The position numbers and the translations under genes were made by a program. Of a DNA stretch of 18,804 nucleotides, positions 7,572-15,347 are shown in pieces; positions within the stretch are counted from its first letter, which is position 1, and every line of letters begins with the position of its first letter. The stretch comes from Anaerohalosphaeraceae bacterium (lineage in GTDB: Bacteria; Planctomycetota; Phycisphaerae; Sedimentisphaerales; Anaerohalosphaeraceae). The notes under the pieces are model-generated. The model had not been told where the DNA came from, did no database searches, and was given only the letters and a program-made list of their open reading frames with translations. The stretch is taken from the NCBI GenBank assembly GCA_030671565.1, contig DAOVIC010000007.1, positions 1 to 18,804 of the forward strand. Direction: 5' to 3'.

Positions 7572-8495
7572 GTGGGTAAAATACACGAAAATATCATTAG
7601 TACTATCGGTAAAACTCCGTTAGTCAAGATCAACAATCTTACCGCCCCCGGGGTAACGATACTTGCGAAACTCGAATCGTTCAATCCAGGCGGAAGTGTA
7701 AAGGACCGCATCGCACTTTCGATGATCGAAGATGCTGAAAAAGACGGACACATAACCAAAGATACACTGATAGTCGAACCTACAAGCGGAAATACAGGTA
7801 TCGGACTTGCGATCGTGTGCGCAGCAAAAGGCTACAGCTTAACTCTTACAATGCCTGAATCTATGAGCATAGAACGACGCAAGCTGCTGGAAATACTTGG
7901 GGCAAAGATCGTTTTAACCGCCGCCGAACTGGGCATGAAAGGAGCGATCGACAAAGCCGAGGAAATAAAAGCCGAAAATCCGAACGTCTTTATCGCTCAA
8001 CAGTTCCAGAATCCGGCAAACCCCGATACGCATCGCAAGACGACCGCAGAAGAGATATGGGACGATTGCGCCGGCGAGATCGACATCTTCGTCGCAGGCA
8101 TAGGGACAGGAGGAACGATCACCGGTTGCGGAGAAATCCTCAAAGGCAAAAAAACCTCGGTATCTGTCGTTGCGGTCGAACCTGCAGGCTCTGCCGTACT
8201 TTCCGGATCGACACCGGGTTCACACAAGATACAGGGAATAGGCGCAGGGTTCATACCCGATATACTTAACGTCGACATCTTTGACGAGGTAATTAAGATC
8301 GCCAACGAAGAAGCCATGGAAATGGCACGGCTGCTGGCAAGGAAAGAAGGCATACTTGCCGGTATCAGTTCCGGTGCTGCGATGCATGCTGCAGTCAAAC
8401 TGGCAAAAAGAGAAGAAAACCAGGGCAAGACAATAGTAGTTATTCTTCCCGACACCGGGGAAAGATATATATCAACCGAACTGTATACTTATTAA
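7572..8495 (+). CDS. cysK: Cysteine synthase A (O-acetylserine sulfhydrylase)
   Basis: 307 residues with a GTG start. The enzyme is PLP-dependent and makes cysteine from O-acetylserine and sulfide. Visible motifs are the PLP lysine K44 in GGSVKDR, the substrate loop TSGNTG (71-76), the phosphate-binding glycine loop GTGGTITG, and the C-terminal ISSGAA and PDTGERY blocks. The length is normal for CysK. It lies 8 bases before cysE, so the two are almost certainly co-translated, and CysE and CysK are known to form the cysteine synthase complex in many bacteria. The gene sits right after an Rrf2 regulator, a pairing that suggests control by sulfur or Fe-S status. Confidence 0.97.
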   Translation: MGKIHENIISTIGKTPLVKINNLTAPGVTILAKLESFNPGGSVKDRIALSMIEDAEKDGHITKDTLIVEPTSGNTGIGLAIVCAAKGYSLTLTMPESMSIERRKLLEILGAKIVLTAAELGMKGAIDKAEEIKAENPNVFIAQQFQNPANPDTHRKTTAEEIWDDCAGEIDIFVAGIGTGGTITGCGEILKGKKTSVSVVAVEPAGSAVLSGSTPGSHKIQGIGAGFIPDILNVDIFDEVIKIANEEAMEMARLLARKEGILAGISSGAAMHAAVKLAKREENQGKTIVVILPDTGERYISTELYTY

Positions 8496-8503
8496 TGTGA
8501 ACT

Positions 8504-9424
8504 ATGAAAAACACTGACAACAACAAAGAAACCGGCAAACTCGTCGAAGCTATCGTAAGCACATACGATGACCGTTCCGGAACGAACTTCATCGACGTAA
8601 AAAATCTGCCTGTACGTGACAAAATACTCGAAGTGCTCGACGCACTGATCGAACTTATTTTTCCCGGATATACAGGCAACCGCGATATTACGCGAAACAA
8701 CGTCCGATTTGTTGTCGGCGATCTCATCTGCCAGATACGTTTGCAGCTGACAGCTCAGATCGAACTGGCATTTCGTCACAAATGTAAACTGGCAAGCTGT
8801 TCGACATGCGACTGCCATAACCTGGCGGAAGATGCAACGGAATATCTCCTTAACCGGATACCATATATACGGGAAATGATCAAAGACGATGTAAGTGCTG
8901 CCTATGACGGCGATCCTGCGGCAAAAAGCTTTGAAGAGATCGTCATAAGCTACCCATATATCATCGCAATCGCTATACATAGAATAGCACACGAGCTATA
9001 CCTCCAGGACGTCCCCCTGATCCCGCGAATAATGTCCGAAAGTGCCCATTCAAAAACGGGTATCGACATTAATCCCGGCGCACAGATCGGAAAAAGGTTT
9101 TTCATCGACCACGGGACCGGCGTCGTGATCGGCGAAACCGCTGTGATAGGTGCCGGAGTAAAACTTTATCAGGGAGTAACGCTGGGAGCACTGAGTTTTC
9201 CCAAAGATGAGAGAGGCAGAATTATAAAAGGCGGAAAACGCCACCCGACCATCGAAGATAACGTGACGATTTACGCAGAGGCTACCATACTGGGTAATAT
9301 TACCATCGGCAAAGATGCTGTCATAGGCGGAAACGTCTGGATAAAAAAATCAGTTCCCGCCAGAACAACCGTCGCCATGGCAAAACAGGATTCACTCTAC
9401 AAGCACACTAAGCCGGAAAAATAA
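8504..9424 (+). CDS. cysE: Serine O-acetyltransferase (long form)
   Basis: 306 residues, longer than the ~270 of the E. coli type. It makes O-acetylserine from serine and acetyl-CoA, the first committed step of cysteine synthesis. The N-terminal ~130 residues are helical. The family core follows: AAYDGDPAAKSFEE (133-146), IAHELY, SAHSKTGIDINPGAQIG (180-196), and the left-handed beta helix with HGTGVVIGET (203-212, with catalytic-type His203) and YQGVTLGA. A cysteine patch lies at C94, C99, C102 and C104, followed by H105; E. coli-type enzymes lack it, but I recall similar patches in some long-form enzymes. The C-terminal tail ends in a lysine-rich HTKPEK rather than the aromatic/hydrophobic Ile tail that inserts into CysK, so complex formation is uncertain. 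Confidence 0.96.
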   Translation: MKNTDNNKETGKLVEAIVSTYDDRSGTNFIDVKNLPVRDKILEVLDALIELIFPGYTGNRDITRNNVRFVVGDLICQIRLQLTAQIELAFRHKCKLASCSTCDCHNLAEDATEYLLNRIPYIREMIKDDVSAAYDGDPAAKSFEEIVISYPYIIAIAIHRIAHELYLQDVPLIPRIMSESAHSKTGIDINPGAQIGKRFFIDHGTGVVIGETAVIGAGVKLYQGVTLGALSFPKDERGRIIKGGKRHPTIEDNVTIYAEATILGNITIGKDAVIGGNVWIKKSVPARTTVAMAKQDSLYKHTKPEK

Positions 9425-9447
9425 TTACCAAGGGGAAGAATTTACAC

Positions 9448-10362
9448 GTGAATTCTCTTATCGAAAAAATAGAACGCTTAAAGCAGCAGCACAACGCTAT
9501 CATACTTGCTCATAACTACCAGATAGCAGAAGTGCAGGACATCGCCGATTTTGTAGGTGACTCGTTAGGGCTTAGCGAACAGGCTGCCGCGACAAAAGCA
9601 GACACCATTGTCTTTTGCGGCGTACTCTTCATGGCGGAAACGGCGGCCATACTTTCGCCGCAAAAAACCGTACTGCTTCCAGACCTCCAGGCCGGCTGTC
9701 CGATGGCGGATATGATAACCGCCGCTCAGCTTATAGAACTTAAGGCAAAACATCCGGACGCTTTGACGGTATGCTATGTAAACACCTCCGCCGAGGTCAA
9801 AGCAGAATGCGATTACTGCTGTACCAGCTCAAACGCGGTGGAACTGGTGGACAGGCTCCCCGAAGACAAAAAAATAATCTTCGTCCCTGACAAGCACCTC
9901 GGCCAGTACGTCGCGGACCAGACGGGAAGAGACCTGATCCTCTGGCCGGGATATTGCCCGACGCACGTCCGCATCACAGAAGACGATATCCGTAAGGTTA
10001 AACAAAACTATCCCGACGCCCCCGTCCTTGCGCATCCCGAATGCGGAAAAGCCGTTTACGACGTCGTCGACGAGATGCTCAGCACCGGACAGATGATAAA
10101 ATTCGTAAAACAAAGCAGCCTGTCCCAATTCATTATCGCAACAGAGACAGGCATAATACACACGCTGAAAACACAGAATCCCGAAAAAGAATTCTTCGCG
10201 GCAACACCTGCTGCGACGTGTCCGAACATGAAAAAGATCACGCTTGAAAAAATTCTTTGGTCGCTCCAAAACTCGCAGTATAGGATCACGGTAAATGAAG
10301 ACATAACAAACCGGGCAAGAGCGGCCCTTGACAGAATGCTGGAGGTCTTGCCGGAAAAGTAA
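9448..10362 (+). CDS. nadA: Quinolinate synthase A
   Basis: 304 residues with a GTG start preceded by AAGGGGA. It condenses iminoaspartate with dihydroxyacetone phosphate to quinolinate for NAD synthesis, using a [4Fe-4S] cluster. The three cluster ligands are visible with normal spacing: C84 (QAGCPMAD), C170 (WPGYCPTH) and C258 (AATCPNMK). The substrate-binding motif AHNYQ is at 21-25. The length matches the compact class. nadB and nadC are absent from the window. Placement among cysteine and nifUS genes makes sense as a client of the Fe-S assembly genes; in Bacillus a NifS-type desulfurase is likewise linked to the nad genes. It lies 23 bases after cysE. Confidence 0.97.
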   Translation: MNSLIEKIERLKQQHNAIILAHNYQIAEVQDIADFVGDSLGLSEQAAATKADTIVFCGVLFMAETAAILSPQKTVLLPDLQAGCPMADMITAAQLIELKAKHPDALTVCYVNTSAEVKAECDYCCTSSNAVELVDRLPEDKKIIFVPDKHLGQYVADQTGRDLILWPGYCPTHVRITEDDIRKVKQNYPDAPVLAHPECGKAVYDVVDEMLSTGQMIKFVKQSSLSQFIIATETGIIHTLKTQNPEKEFFAATPAATCPNMKKITLEKILWSLQNSQYRITVNEDITNRARAALDRMLEVLPEK

Positions 10363-10437
10363 GCTTCCACCGACAAGGGCATCTCGGGCAACGACAAATA
10401 AAGACTAAAGCAGCAAACTAATATGAGGGATATAATA

Positions 10438-11724
10438 ATGGTTGACGATAAACTCCATTTGGAAACGCTGGCACTTCACGCCGGCCACGATATCGATTCA
10501 GACACATTAAGCAGAACCGTCCCGATCTACCAGACAAGCAGCTACGTATTCAAGGATACCGACCATGCCGCGAACCTCTTTGCATTAAAGGAATCCGGCA
10601 ATATTTACACACGCTTGATGAACCCGACGACAGACGTGCTGGAAAAACGCGTCGCAGCGTTGGAAGGCGGCGTCGGCGCTTTGGCGTTCAGTTCCGGCAT
10701 GGCTGCGATCACCACCGCGGTGCTTAACATCTGCTCGGCAGGACAGAATATCGTATCTTCAAGCTCGCTCTATGGCGGCACATACACACTGTTTAGCCAG
10801 ACCTTCCCGAAACTCGGCATCAATACAACATTCGTTGATCCCGGGGATCCGAAGAATTTCGCCTCCGCCATCGACAAAAATACACGCCTGGTCTACATCG
10901 AGTCCATCGGAAACCCGAAGAACGACATCCTTGACTACCCGGAAATCGCCAGGATCGCCCATGAAAACAATATACCTGTCATCTGCGACAATACGGTCGC
11001 ATCCCCGATGCTTTTCAGACCCATTGAGCACGGTATAGACATCATCGTCCACAGCTGCACCAAGCTGATCGGAGGCCACGGAAACAGCATCGGCGGGATT
11101 ATCGTAGACTCCGGCAACTTCGACTGGACAAAAGGCAGCTTCGGCGAACTTACCGAACCGGACCCAAGCTATCACGGCATAAAATACGTCGAAAGCTTCG
11201 GCAACATGGCCTACATTCTCAAGGCAAGAGTACAATACCTTCGCGATATGGGAGCCTGCCTGTCACCCTTTAACGCTTTCTTGTTCATACAGGGCCTGGA
11301 AACCATCCATCTTCGCGTCCCGCGCCATTGCGAAAACGCGCTTGCACTGGCAAAGTTCCTTGAAGCACACGATGCTGTCGAATGGGTAAACTACCCCGGA
11401 CTGCCCTCGCATCCCGATCACGACAAGGCGATGAAGTTTTTGCCCGACGGACAAGGGGCGATACTTGGCTTCGGCATCAAAGGCGCAAAAGAAGCCGGCA
11501 TTAAATTCATAAACAACGTAAAACTGGCAAGTCACCTGGCTAACATACTCGACAGCAAAACGCTCGTGATACACCCGTCCAGCACAACACATCAGCAGCT
11601 TACAGACGCCGAACAGGTAAGTGCCGGAGTAACGCCGGATTACATCCGTGTCTCAGTAGGGACCGAGCATATTGACGACATCATCGCAGATTTTGCACAG
11701 GCACTTGAAGCGAGCCGGAAATAA
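10438..11724 (+). CDS. metY: O-acetylhomoserine sulfhydrylase (Cys/Met metabolism PLP enzyme)
   Basis: 428 residues from ATG 10438, preferred over ATG 10423 because GAGGGA (10425-10430) lies 7 bases before it while the upstream ATG has no ribosome-binding site. The fold is that of Cys/Met metabolism PLP enzymes, with the N-terminal ETLALHAG typical of the MetY branch. Other motifs are YTRLMNPT, the PLP-ring stacking region [16 protein letters not shown], and the PLP lysine K209 in [11 protein letters not shown]. The C-terminal VIHPSSTTH and RVSVGTEH are intact. The length of ~430 fits MetY (direct use of sulfide to make homocysteine) better than MetB (~380). It provides a second sulfide-fixing route beside CysK. 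No metX is in the window. A cystathionine or S-sulfo-type variant cannot be excluded from sequence alone. Confidence 0.93.
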   Translation: MVDDKLHLETLALHAGHDIDSDTLSRTVPIYQTSSYVFKDTDHAANLFALKESGNIYTRLMNPTTDVLEKRVAALEGGVGALAFSSGMAAITTAVLNICSAGQNIVSSSSLYGGTYTLFSQTFPKLGINTTFVDPGDPKNFASAIDKNTRLVYIESIGNPKNDILDYPEIARIAHENNIPVICDNTVASPMLFRPIEHGIDIIVHSCTKLIGGHGNSIGGIIVDSGNFDWTKGSFGELTEPDPSYHGIKYVESFGNMAYILKARVQYLRDMGACLSPFNAFLFIQGLETIHLRVPRHCENALALAKFLEAHDAVEWVNYPGLPSHPDHDKAMKFLPDGQGAILGFGIKGAKEAGIKFINNVKLASHLANILDSKTLVIHPSSTTHQQLTDAEQVSAGVTPDYIRVSVGTEHIDDIIADFAQALEASRK

Positions 11725-11801
11725 ATAAACTTTTAACATTTTCATTCGCATACGTTAAGATTAGCTCTGGCGTATACAACTAAAAATACCAGGGAAAACA
11801 A

Positions 11802-12689
11802 ATGTGGGACTATACTGACAAAGTGATGGAGCACTTCATGAATCCGAAAAATGTCGGGTTCATCGAAGACGCTGACGGCGTAGGCGAAGTAGGTTCGCTT
11901 GCCTGCGGAGATGCTTTAACCCTAACCTTCAAACTCGATAAAGACGAAAAGATCGTAGACGTAAAGTTCAAGACATTCGGATGTGCAAGCGCGGTCGCAT
12001 CGTCATCGGTACTTACCGAGATCGTAAAGGGAATGACCCTCGAAGAAGCCGAAAAAGTCACCAACCAGGACATCGCCGAACGTCTTGGCGGTCTGCCGGA
12101 ACAGAAAATGCACTGTTCGGTCATGGGACAGGAAGCCCTGGAAGCTGCCATCGCAAATTACAGGGGCAAAAACGGAACTGACGCCGTAAAGGCCGGAAAT
12201 ATCGTCTGCACCTGCTTTGGCGTAACTGATGTTGAGATCAAAAAGGTCATACACGAAAACGACCTGACGACGGTCGAGCAGGTAACGAACTACTGCAAGG
12301 CAGGCGGCGGATGCGGCGGATGTGTCGGCCAGATCGAAAAGATCATCGAAGAAATTCAGGGGCAAAAAGCGGAAACAAAGCATGCCCCGCCAAAAACAAA
12401 ACCTTCAAAGCTGACCAACATCCAGAAAATACAGCTGATCCAGCAAACCATCAACGAACAGATACGACCTGCCCTAAGAGCCGATGGCGGCGATATCGAT
12501 CTCGTCGACTTCGACGCCAACAAGGTCACCGTAGCCTTTAGGGGAATGTGTGCCAAATGCAAAATGGCCGAAATTACCATGAAAGACGTCGTCGAAGCCA
12601 AGCTCAAAGAATTTGTCAGCGAAGAGCTGTTCGTAGAAGAGCAAAAGGATTCTGTAAAGCCCCACGAGCATCGGGAGGACAACTCATGA
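11802..12689 (+). CDS. nifU: NifU, three-domain Fe-S cluster scaffold
   Basis: 295 residues with all three modules of a full NifU. The IscU-like N-terminus carries C35 (ACGD), C61 (TFGCAS) and C105 (MHCSV). The central [2Fe-2S] Bfd-like domain carries C136 and C138 (VCTCFG) and C171 and C174 (GGCGGC). The C-terminal Nfu domain carries C250 and C253 (GMCAKC) after RADGGDI. The numbering nearly matches the Azotobacter protein for the first seven cysteines, and the linker to the Nfu domain is shorter. It assembles clusters with sulfur delivered by NifS, whose start codon overlaps its stop codon. No nitrogenase genes are nearby, so it most likely serves as the general Fe-S system. AGGGA precedes the ATG. 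The 77-base gap from metY is the longest in the run, with a possible internal control element. Confidence 0.97.
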   Translation: MWDYTDKVMEHFMNPKNVGFIEDADGVGEVGSLACGDALTLTFKLDKDEKIVDVKFKTFGCASAVASSSVLTEIVKGMTLEEAEKVTNQDIAERLGGLPEQKMHCSVMGQEALEAAIANYRGKNGTDAVKAGNIVCTCFGVTDVEIKKVIHENDLTTVEQVTNYCKAGGGCGGCVGQIEKIIEEIQGQKAETKHAPPKTKPSKLTNIQKIQLIQQTINEQIRPALRADGGDIDLVDFDANKVTVAFRGMCAKCKMAEITMKDVVEAKLKEFVSEELFVEEQKDSVKPHEHREDNS

Positions 12690-13843
12690 CCACGATATAC
12701 ATGGACAACAACGCAACGACAAAGGTCGCCGACGAAGTCATCGAAGAGATGATGCCCTATTTCGGCCAGCTTTACGGCAACCCCTCCAGCATACACACCT
12801 TCGGCGGACAGGTCGGCAAAAAGATCGTCGAAGCCCGCCAGCGGGTCGCCTCCTTGATCGGCTGTCAGCCGGAAGAGATAATCTTCACCAGCTGCGGCAC
12901 TGAAAGCGACAACACCGCCATAAGAGGTGCCCTGTCACTATCAGGCGTAAAACGCAAGATCGTAACCACCCGCGTCGAGCACCCCGCCGTAGTAGGAACC
13001 TGCCGTAAACTTGAAAACGAAGGCTACATGCTCGTCGAAGTAGGCGTCGACAAAGACGGCAATCTCGGCATGGACGAACTGCGGGACAGCATAGACGACA
13101 ACACCGCCATCGTATCGATCATGTACGCCAACAACGAAACCGGCGTCATTTTCCCGATACATGAGATCGCCGAATTCGTAAAGTCCAAAGGCATCCTCTT
13201 TCACACAGACGCCGTTCAGGCAGTGGGAAAGATACCGATCAACCTCGCAGAATCCAACATCGACCTGCTAAGCATATCAGGCCACAAGCTCCACGCGCCA
13301 AAAGGTGTGGGCGTCCTTTACGTCAGAAAGGGAACAAGGATAAGCCCGTTCATGCTCGGAGGACACCAGGAATCCGGCAAGCGGGCCGGCACCGAAAACG
13401 TTCCCGGAATAATCGCACTCGGCAAGGCATGTCAACTTGCAGGCGATAACATCGTAGACGAAAACACACGTGTAAAAAATCTCCGCGACAAGCTCGAAAA
13501 AGCTATCCTTACTTCATGTCCGGACAGCTTCGTAAACGGAAACACGAAAGACCGCCTGCCAAACACGACCAACATCAGCTTCGAGTATATCGAAGGCGAA
13601 GCAATTTTGCTGATGATGAACAAGTTCGGCATTTGCGCAAGTTCAGGTTCGGCCTGTACAAGCGGTTCACTCGAACCGTCACACGTTCTAAGAGCGATGG
13701 GAGTACCGTTTACCGCTGCACACGGATCGATAAGATTCAGCCTAAGCCGCTACAACACCGAGCAAGAGATCGATTTTGTCGCAGAGAAAATGGCGCCGAT
13801 CGTAAACCGCCTCAGGGAACTTTCACCATTCGTAAAGTCCTGA
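12686..13843 (+). CDS. nifS: NifS, cysteine desulfurase
   Basis: 385 residues from ATG 12686. The ATG overlaps the nifU TGA (ATGA), with GGGAGG 7 bases upstream, so translation is coupled. An earlier in-frame start at 12548 would lie inside nifU and give no family sequence. The PLP-dependent enzyme removes sulfur from cysteine as a persulfide. Visible residues are the N-terminal YMDNNATT, H99 in RVEHPAV, the PLP lysine K201 in SGHKLHAPKG, and the catalytic cysteine C324 in SSGSACTSG on the long loop of the group I (NifS/IscS) type. Positions agree closely with Azotobacter NifS. It consumes the cysteine made by the upstream genes and feeds NifU, and is the last gene of the run. Confidence 0.97.
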   Translation: MTTIYMDNNATTKVADEVIEEMMPYFGQLYGNPSSIHTFGGQVGKKIVEARQRVASLIGCQPEEIIFTSCGTESDNTAIRGALSLSGVKRKIVTTRVEHPAVVGTCRKLENEGYMLVEVGVDKDGNLGMDELRDSIDDNTAIVSIMYANNETGVIFPIHEIAEFVKSKGILFHTDAVQAVGKIPINLAESNIDLLSISGHKLHAPKGVGVLYVRKGTRISPFMLGGHQESGKRAGTENVPGIIALGKACQLAGDNIVDENTRVKNLRDKLEKAILTSCPDSFVNGNTKDRLPNTTNISFEYIEGEAILLMMNKFGICASSGSACTSGSLEPSHVLRAMGVPFTAAHGSIRFSLSRYNTEQEIDFVAEKMAPIVNRLRELSPFVKS

Positions 13844-13884
13844 GGCATACAAGGCAGATTGTGAGCAAAAAGACGGGATTACGC

Positions 13885-13912
13885 TTGCAATATCGCTGTT
13901 TCTTTGTAAACT
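13885..13912 (+). promoter_or_regulatory. Possible promoter for tRNA-Arg
   Basis: TTGCAA (13885-13890) and TAAACT (13907-13912) with a 16-base spacer lie 43 bases before the mature tRNA start. No terminator is obvious between nifS and this site, so the tRNA might also be reached by readthrough from the operon. Confidence 0.4.
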
Positions 13913-13955
13913 ACGACATTAATTCGCGGTCAATGGCCCCGAATTTGCATTTTCC

Positions 13956-14029
13956 GCGCCCGTAGCTCAGTCGGATAGAGCACTGGTTTCCTAAACCAGG
14001 GGTCAGAGGTTCGAATCCTCTCGGGCGTA
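13956..14029 (+). tRNA. tRNA-Arg (anticodon CCU)
   Basis: 74 bases fold as a full cloverleaf. The acceptor GCGCCCG pairs with CGGGCGT (the first pair is a G-U wobble). The D arm is GCTC/GAGC, the anticodon stem CTGGT/ACCAG has loop TTCCTAA, the variable loop has 5 bases, and the T arm is AGAGG-TTCGAAT-CCTCT. The anticodon CCT at 13990-13992 reads the AGG arginine codon. The 3' CCA is not encoded (TTA follows the discriminator A) and must be added after transcription. It stands alone, with foreign-looking DNA on its 3' side. Confidence 0.96.
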
Positions 14030-14081
14030 TTATAAAAACGGTTACTTGACGGCAAATTATTTGTCTAAGCACATTCAAGAC

Positions 14082-14097
14082 CACAACTTGAGTTGTG
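14082..14097. promoter_or_regulatory. 16-bp palindrome between tRNA-Arg and the radical SAM gene
   Basis: CACAACT (14082-14088) and AGTTGTG (14091-14097) are perfect 7-bp arms around TG. It could be an operator for the downstream gene, or the stem of a tRNA terminator (with the loop opened to CTTGAG), as it is followed by TTATAT. It is not a LexA box of the CTGT-N8-ACAG type. No clear promoter was found between it and the ATG at 14192. Confidence 0.4.
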
Positions 14098-14191
14098 TTA
14101 TATCTGCTATCAATATTGACGCACGCTATTCATCTCAAATTCTCGCTGTTTGTGACAAGAGATATGAAAACATATTGCCGGGTATTAAAAT

Positions 14192-15142
14192 ATGCTGAAA
14201 ATAGTTACAAAACATCGCAAAACAAATTTTCTTTCTCCATCTGGATTGAGATGTCTGGCAAATTTGCCTACTGTAAATATTTCAGCAGGATGTGTACATA
14301 ATTGCGTTTACTGTTATACCAAGGGCTACTCTGTTTATCCCGGCGATAATTCAATTGAGATTTATGAAGATATGTCCAAGCGGATAGCTGATGAGATAAA
14401 ACATAAACGCAAGAAACCGGCAGCTGTCTACTTTTGCCCCTCATGTGATCCATTTCAGCCTGTACCGCAAATTCAGCAAGTTACTTTTGATGTAATGAAA
14501 ACCCTGTTGGAAAATAATATTGGTGTTCAATTTGTTACTAAAGGCAAAATGTCCAATGAAATTTTCGAATTATTTGAGAAACACTATTCCAAAATATCTG
14601 GTCAAATTGGTCTTGTAGCGATTGATGATGAAATCCTAAGCACAATTGAGCCTGCGACCGCAAAAGCTCAAGAGAGGCTTGATCAGGTTGAAAGGCTTAT
14701 TAAAATCGGGGTTAAGGTTTCGGTTAGATGCGACCCCATAATACACGGTTTCACTGATGCGGATGAACAATTACATCGTTTATTTTCAGCAGTTGCCAAA
14801 ACAGGTTGCAGAGAAGCGGCTGTTAGCTTTTTGTTTTTGAGACCAGCTATAATATCCAGCTTTAAAAGAAATATCTCTAATCCCCAATTATTGGAAGCCA
14901 TCCTGAAACCTTTTTCAGAAGGAGTAAACTTATCTATTGGCTTGAAAAACTCAACGGGAAAAATGTTGTCATTGGAAGTCAGGAAGTTAAGTTTTGAAAG
15001 AATCAGAAAAATTGCGTATAACTACGGCATAAGAATACATATTTGCGGCTGTAAAAATAGCGATATTACAAATGAAAGCTGCTATATTACTCGTGAACTG
15101 GAATATTTCCAAGGCCGTTTGTTTTCTGATCAGAAAACTTGA
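14192..15142 (+). CDS. Radical SAM protein, spore photoproduct lyase-like family
   Basis: 316 residues. The radical SAM cluster motif is CVHNCVYCY with C34, C38 and C41 (CX3CX2C). The segment FCPSCDPFQP (81-90) and the C-terminal HICGCKNSDI (283-292) with C285, C287 and C297 match the SPL-like branch, which includes DNA photoproduct lyases and many uncharacterised relatives. True spore photoproduct lyases occur in spore-formers, so a DNA-repair role is only one option here. Base composition is clearly more AT-rich than in neighbouring genes (many TTT, AAA and ATT codons), and the gene follows a tRNA directly, so it may have been gained by transfer. The ribosome-binding site is weak (CCGGG). 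It is monocistronic, ending 195 bases before the convergent permease. Confidence 0.82.
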   Translation: MLKIVTKHRKTNFLSPSGLRCLANLPTVNISAGCVHNCVYCYTKGYSVYPGDNSIEIYEDMSKRIADEIKHKRKKPAAVYFCPSCDPFQPVPQIQQVTFDVMKTLLENNIGVQFVTKGKMSNEIFELFEKHYSKISGQIGLVAIDDEILSTIEPATAKAQERLDQVERLIKIGVKVSVRCDPIIHGFTDADEQLHRLFSAVAKTGCREAAVSFLFLRPAIISSFKRNISNPQLLEAILKPFSEGVNLSIGLKNSTGKMLSLEVRKLSFERIRKIAYNYGIRIHICGCKNSDITNESCYITRELEYFQGRLFSDQKT

Positions 15143-15195
15143 CTTTGACGCTGACAGGGTTTACTATCAAGTGTTATTGTGAATCAAAATAAATG

Positions 15196-15236
15196 GGTTG
15201 GGCAGACACAGCAGTTCGATAATCGTCCACCCAACC
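15196..15236. repeat. Inverted repeat with 7-bp arms around repeat copy A
   Basis: GGTTGGG (15196-15202) pairs with CCCAACC (15230-15236) across a 27-base loop that contains almost all of a 22-bp sequence repeated at 15326. It lies in the convergent gap between the radical SAM gene and the permease. It may be a degenerate mobile or dispersed intergenic element. No open reading frame of interest lies within it. Confidence 0.45.
15211..15232 (+). repeat. 22-bp direct repeat, copy A
   Basis: The repeat starts GCAGTTCG and ends TCCACCC. The second copy is at 15326-15347, with 20 of 22 bases identical. The copies are 115 bases apart. The DNA between them holds two small hairpins (15240-15253, TTGCC-TTCA-GGCAA; 15317-15330, ACTGC-TAAC-GCAGT). 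Confidence 0.65.
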
Positions 15237-15316
15237 GTATTGCCTTCAGGCAAATAAGATCAGGAGAGCATTTGCGTGTATTGACCCGCTCCCGCTGGTC
15301 GCTCGCTTATGGCAAG

Positions 15317-15330
15317 ACTGCTAACGCAGT
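15317..15330 (-). terminator. Small hairpin after the permease stop, weak terminator candidate
   Basis: On the minus strand, ACTGC-GTTA-GCAGT forms a 5-bp stem with a 4-base loop starting 8 bases after the permease stop codon. There is no T-run after it, so intrinsic termination is doubtful. A second hairpin at 15240-15253 lies further downstream. Confidence 0.3.
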
Positions 15331-15347
15331 TCGGTAATCATCCACCC
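15326..15347 (+). repeat. 22-bp direct repeat, copy B, overlapping the permease 3' end
   Basis: Partner of 15211-15232, with two mismatches. The first 10 bases of the permease gene's 3' end (15338-15347, minus strand), including its TGA stop, lie inside this copy. The last residues of the permease (Gly-Gly) and its stop are therefore supplied by repeat sequence, as if the element had inserted there and truncated or replaced the original end. Confidence 0.6.

Noticed and set aside
10363..10437. SAM or other riboswitch ahead of metY
   Set aside because: The gap is only 75 bases and shows no conserved riboswitch core or terminator stem.
12548..12685. Longer N-terminus for NifS starting inside nifU
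   Set aside because: The added residues are basic shadow sequence. The ATG at 12686 has GGGAGG in front, overlaps the nifU stop, and gives the standard NifS N-terminus.
15143..15337. Second attachment-site copy of the tRNA-Arg 3' end
   Set aside because: I compared the tRNA T-arm/acceptor sequence with the gap after the radical SAM gene. Only TTCGA is shared within the 22-bp repeats, which is too short to be an att site.
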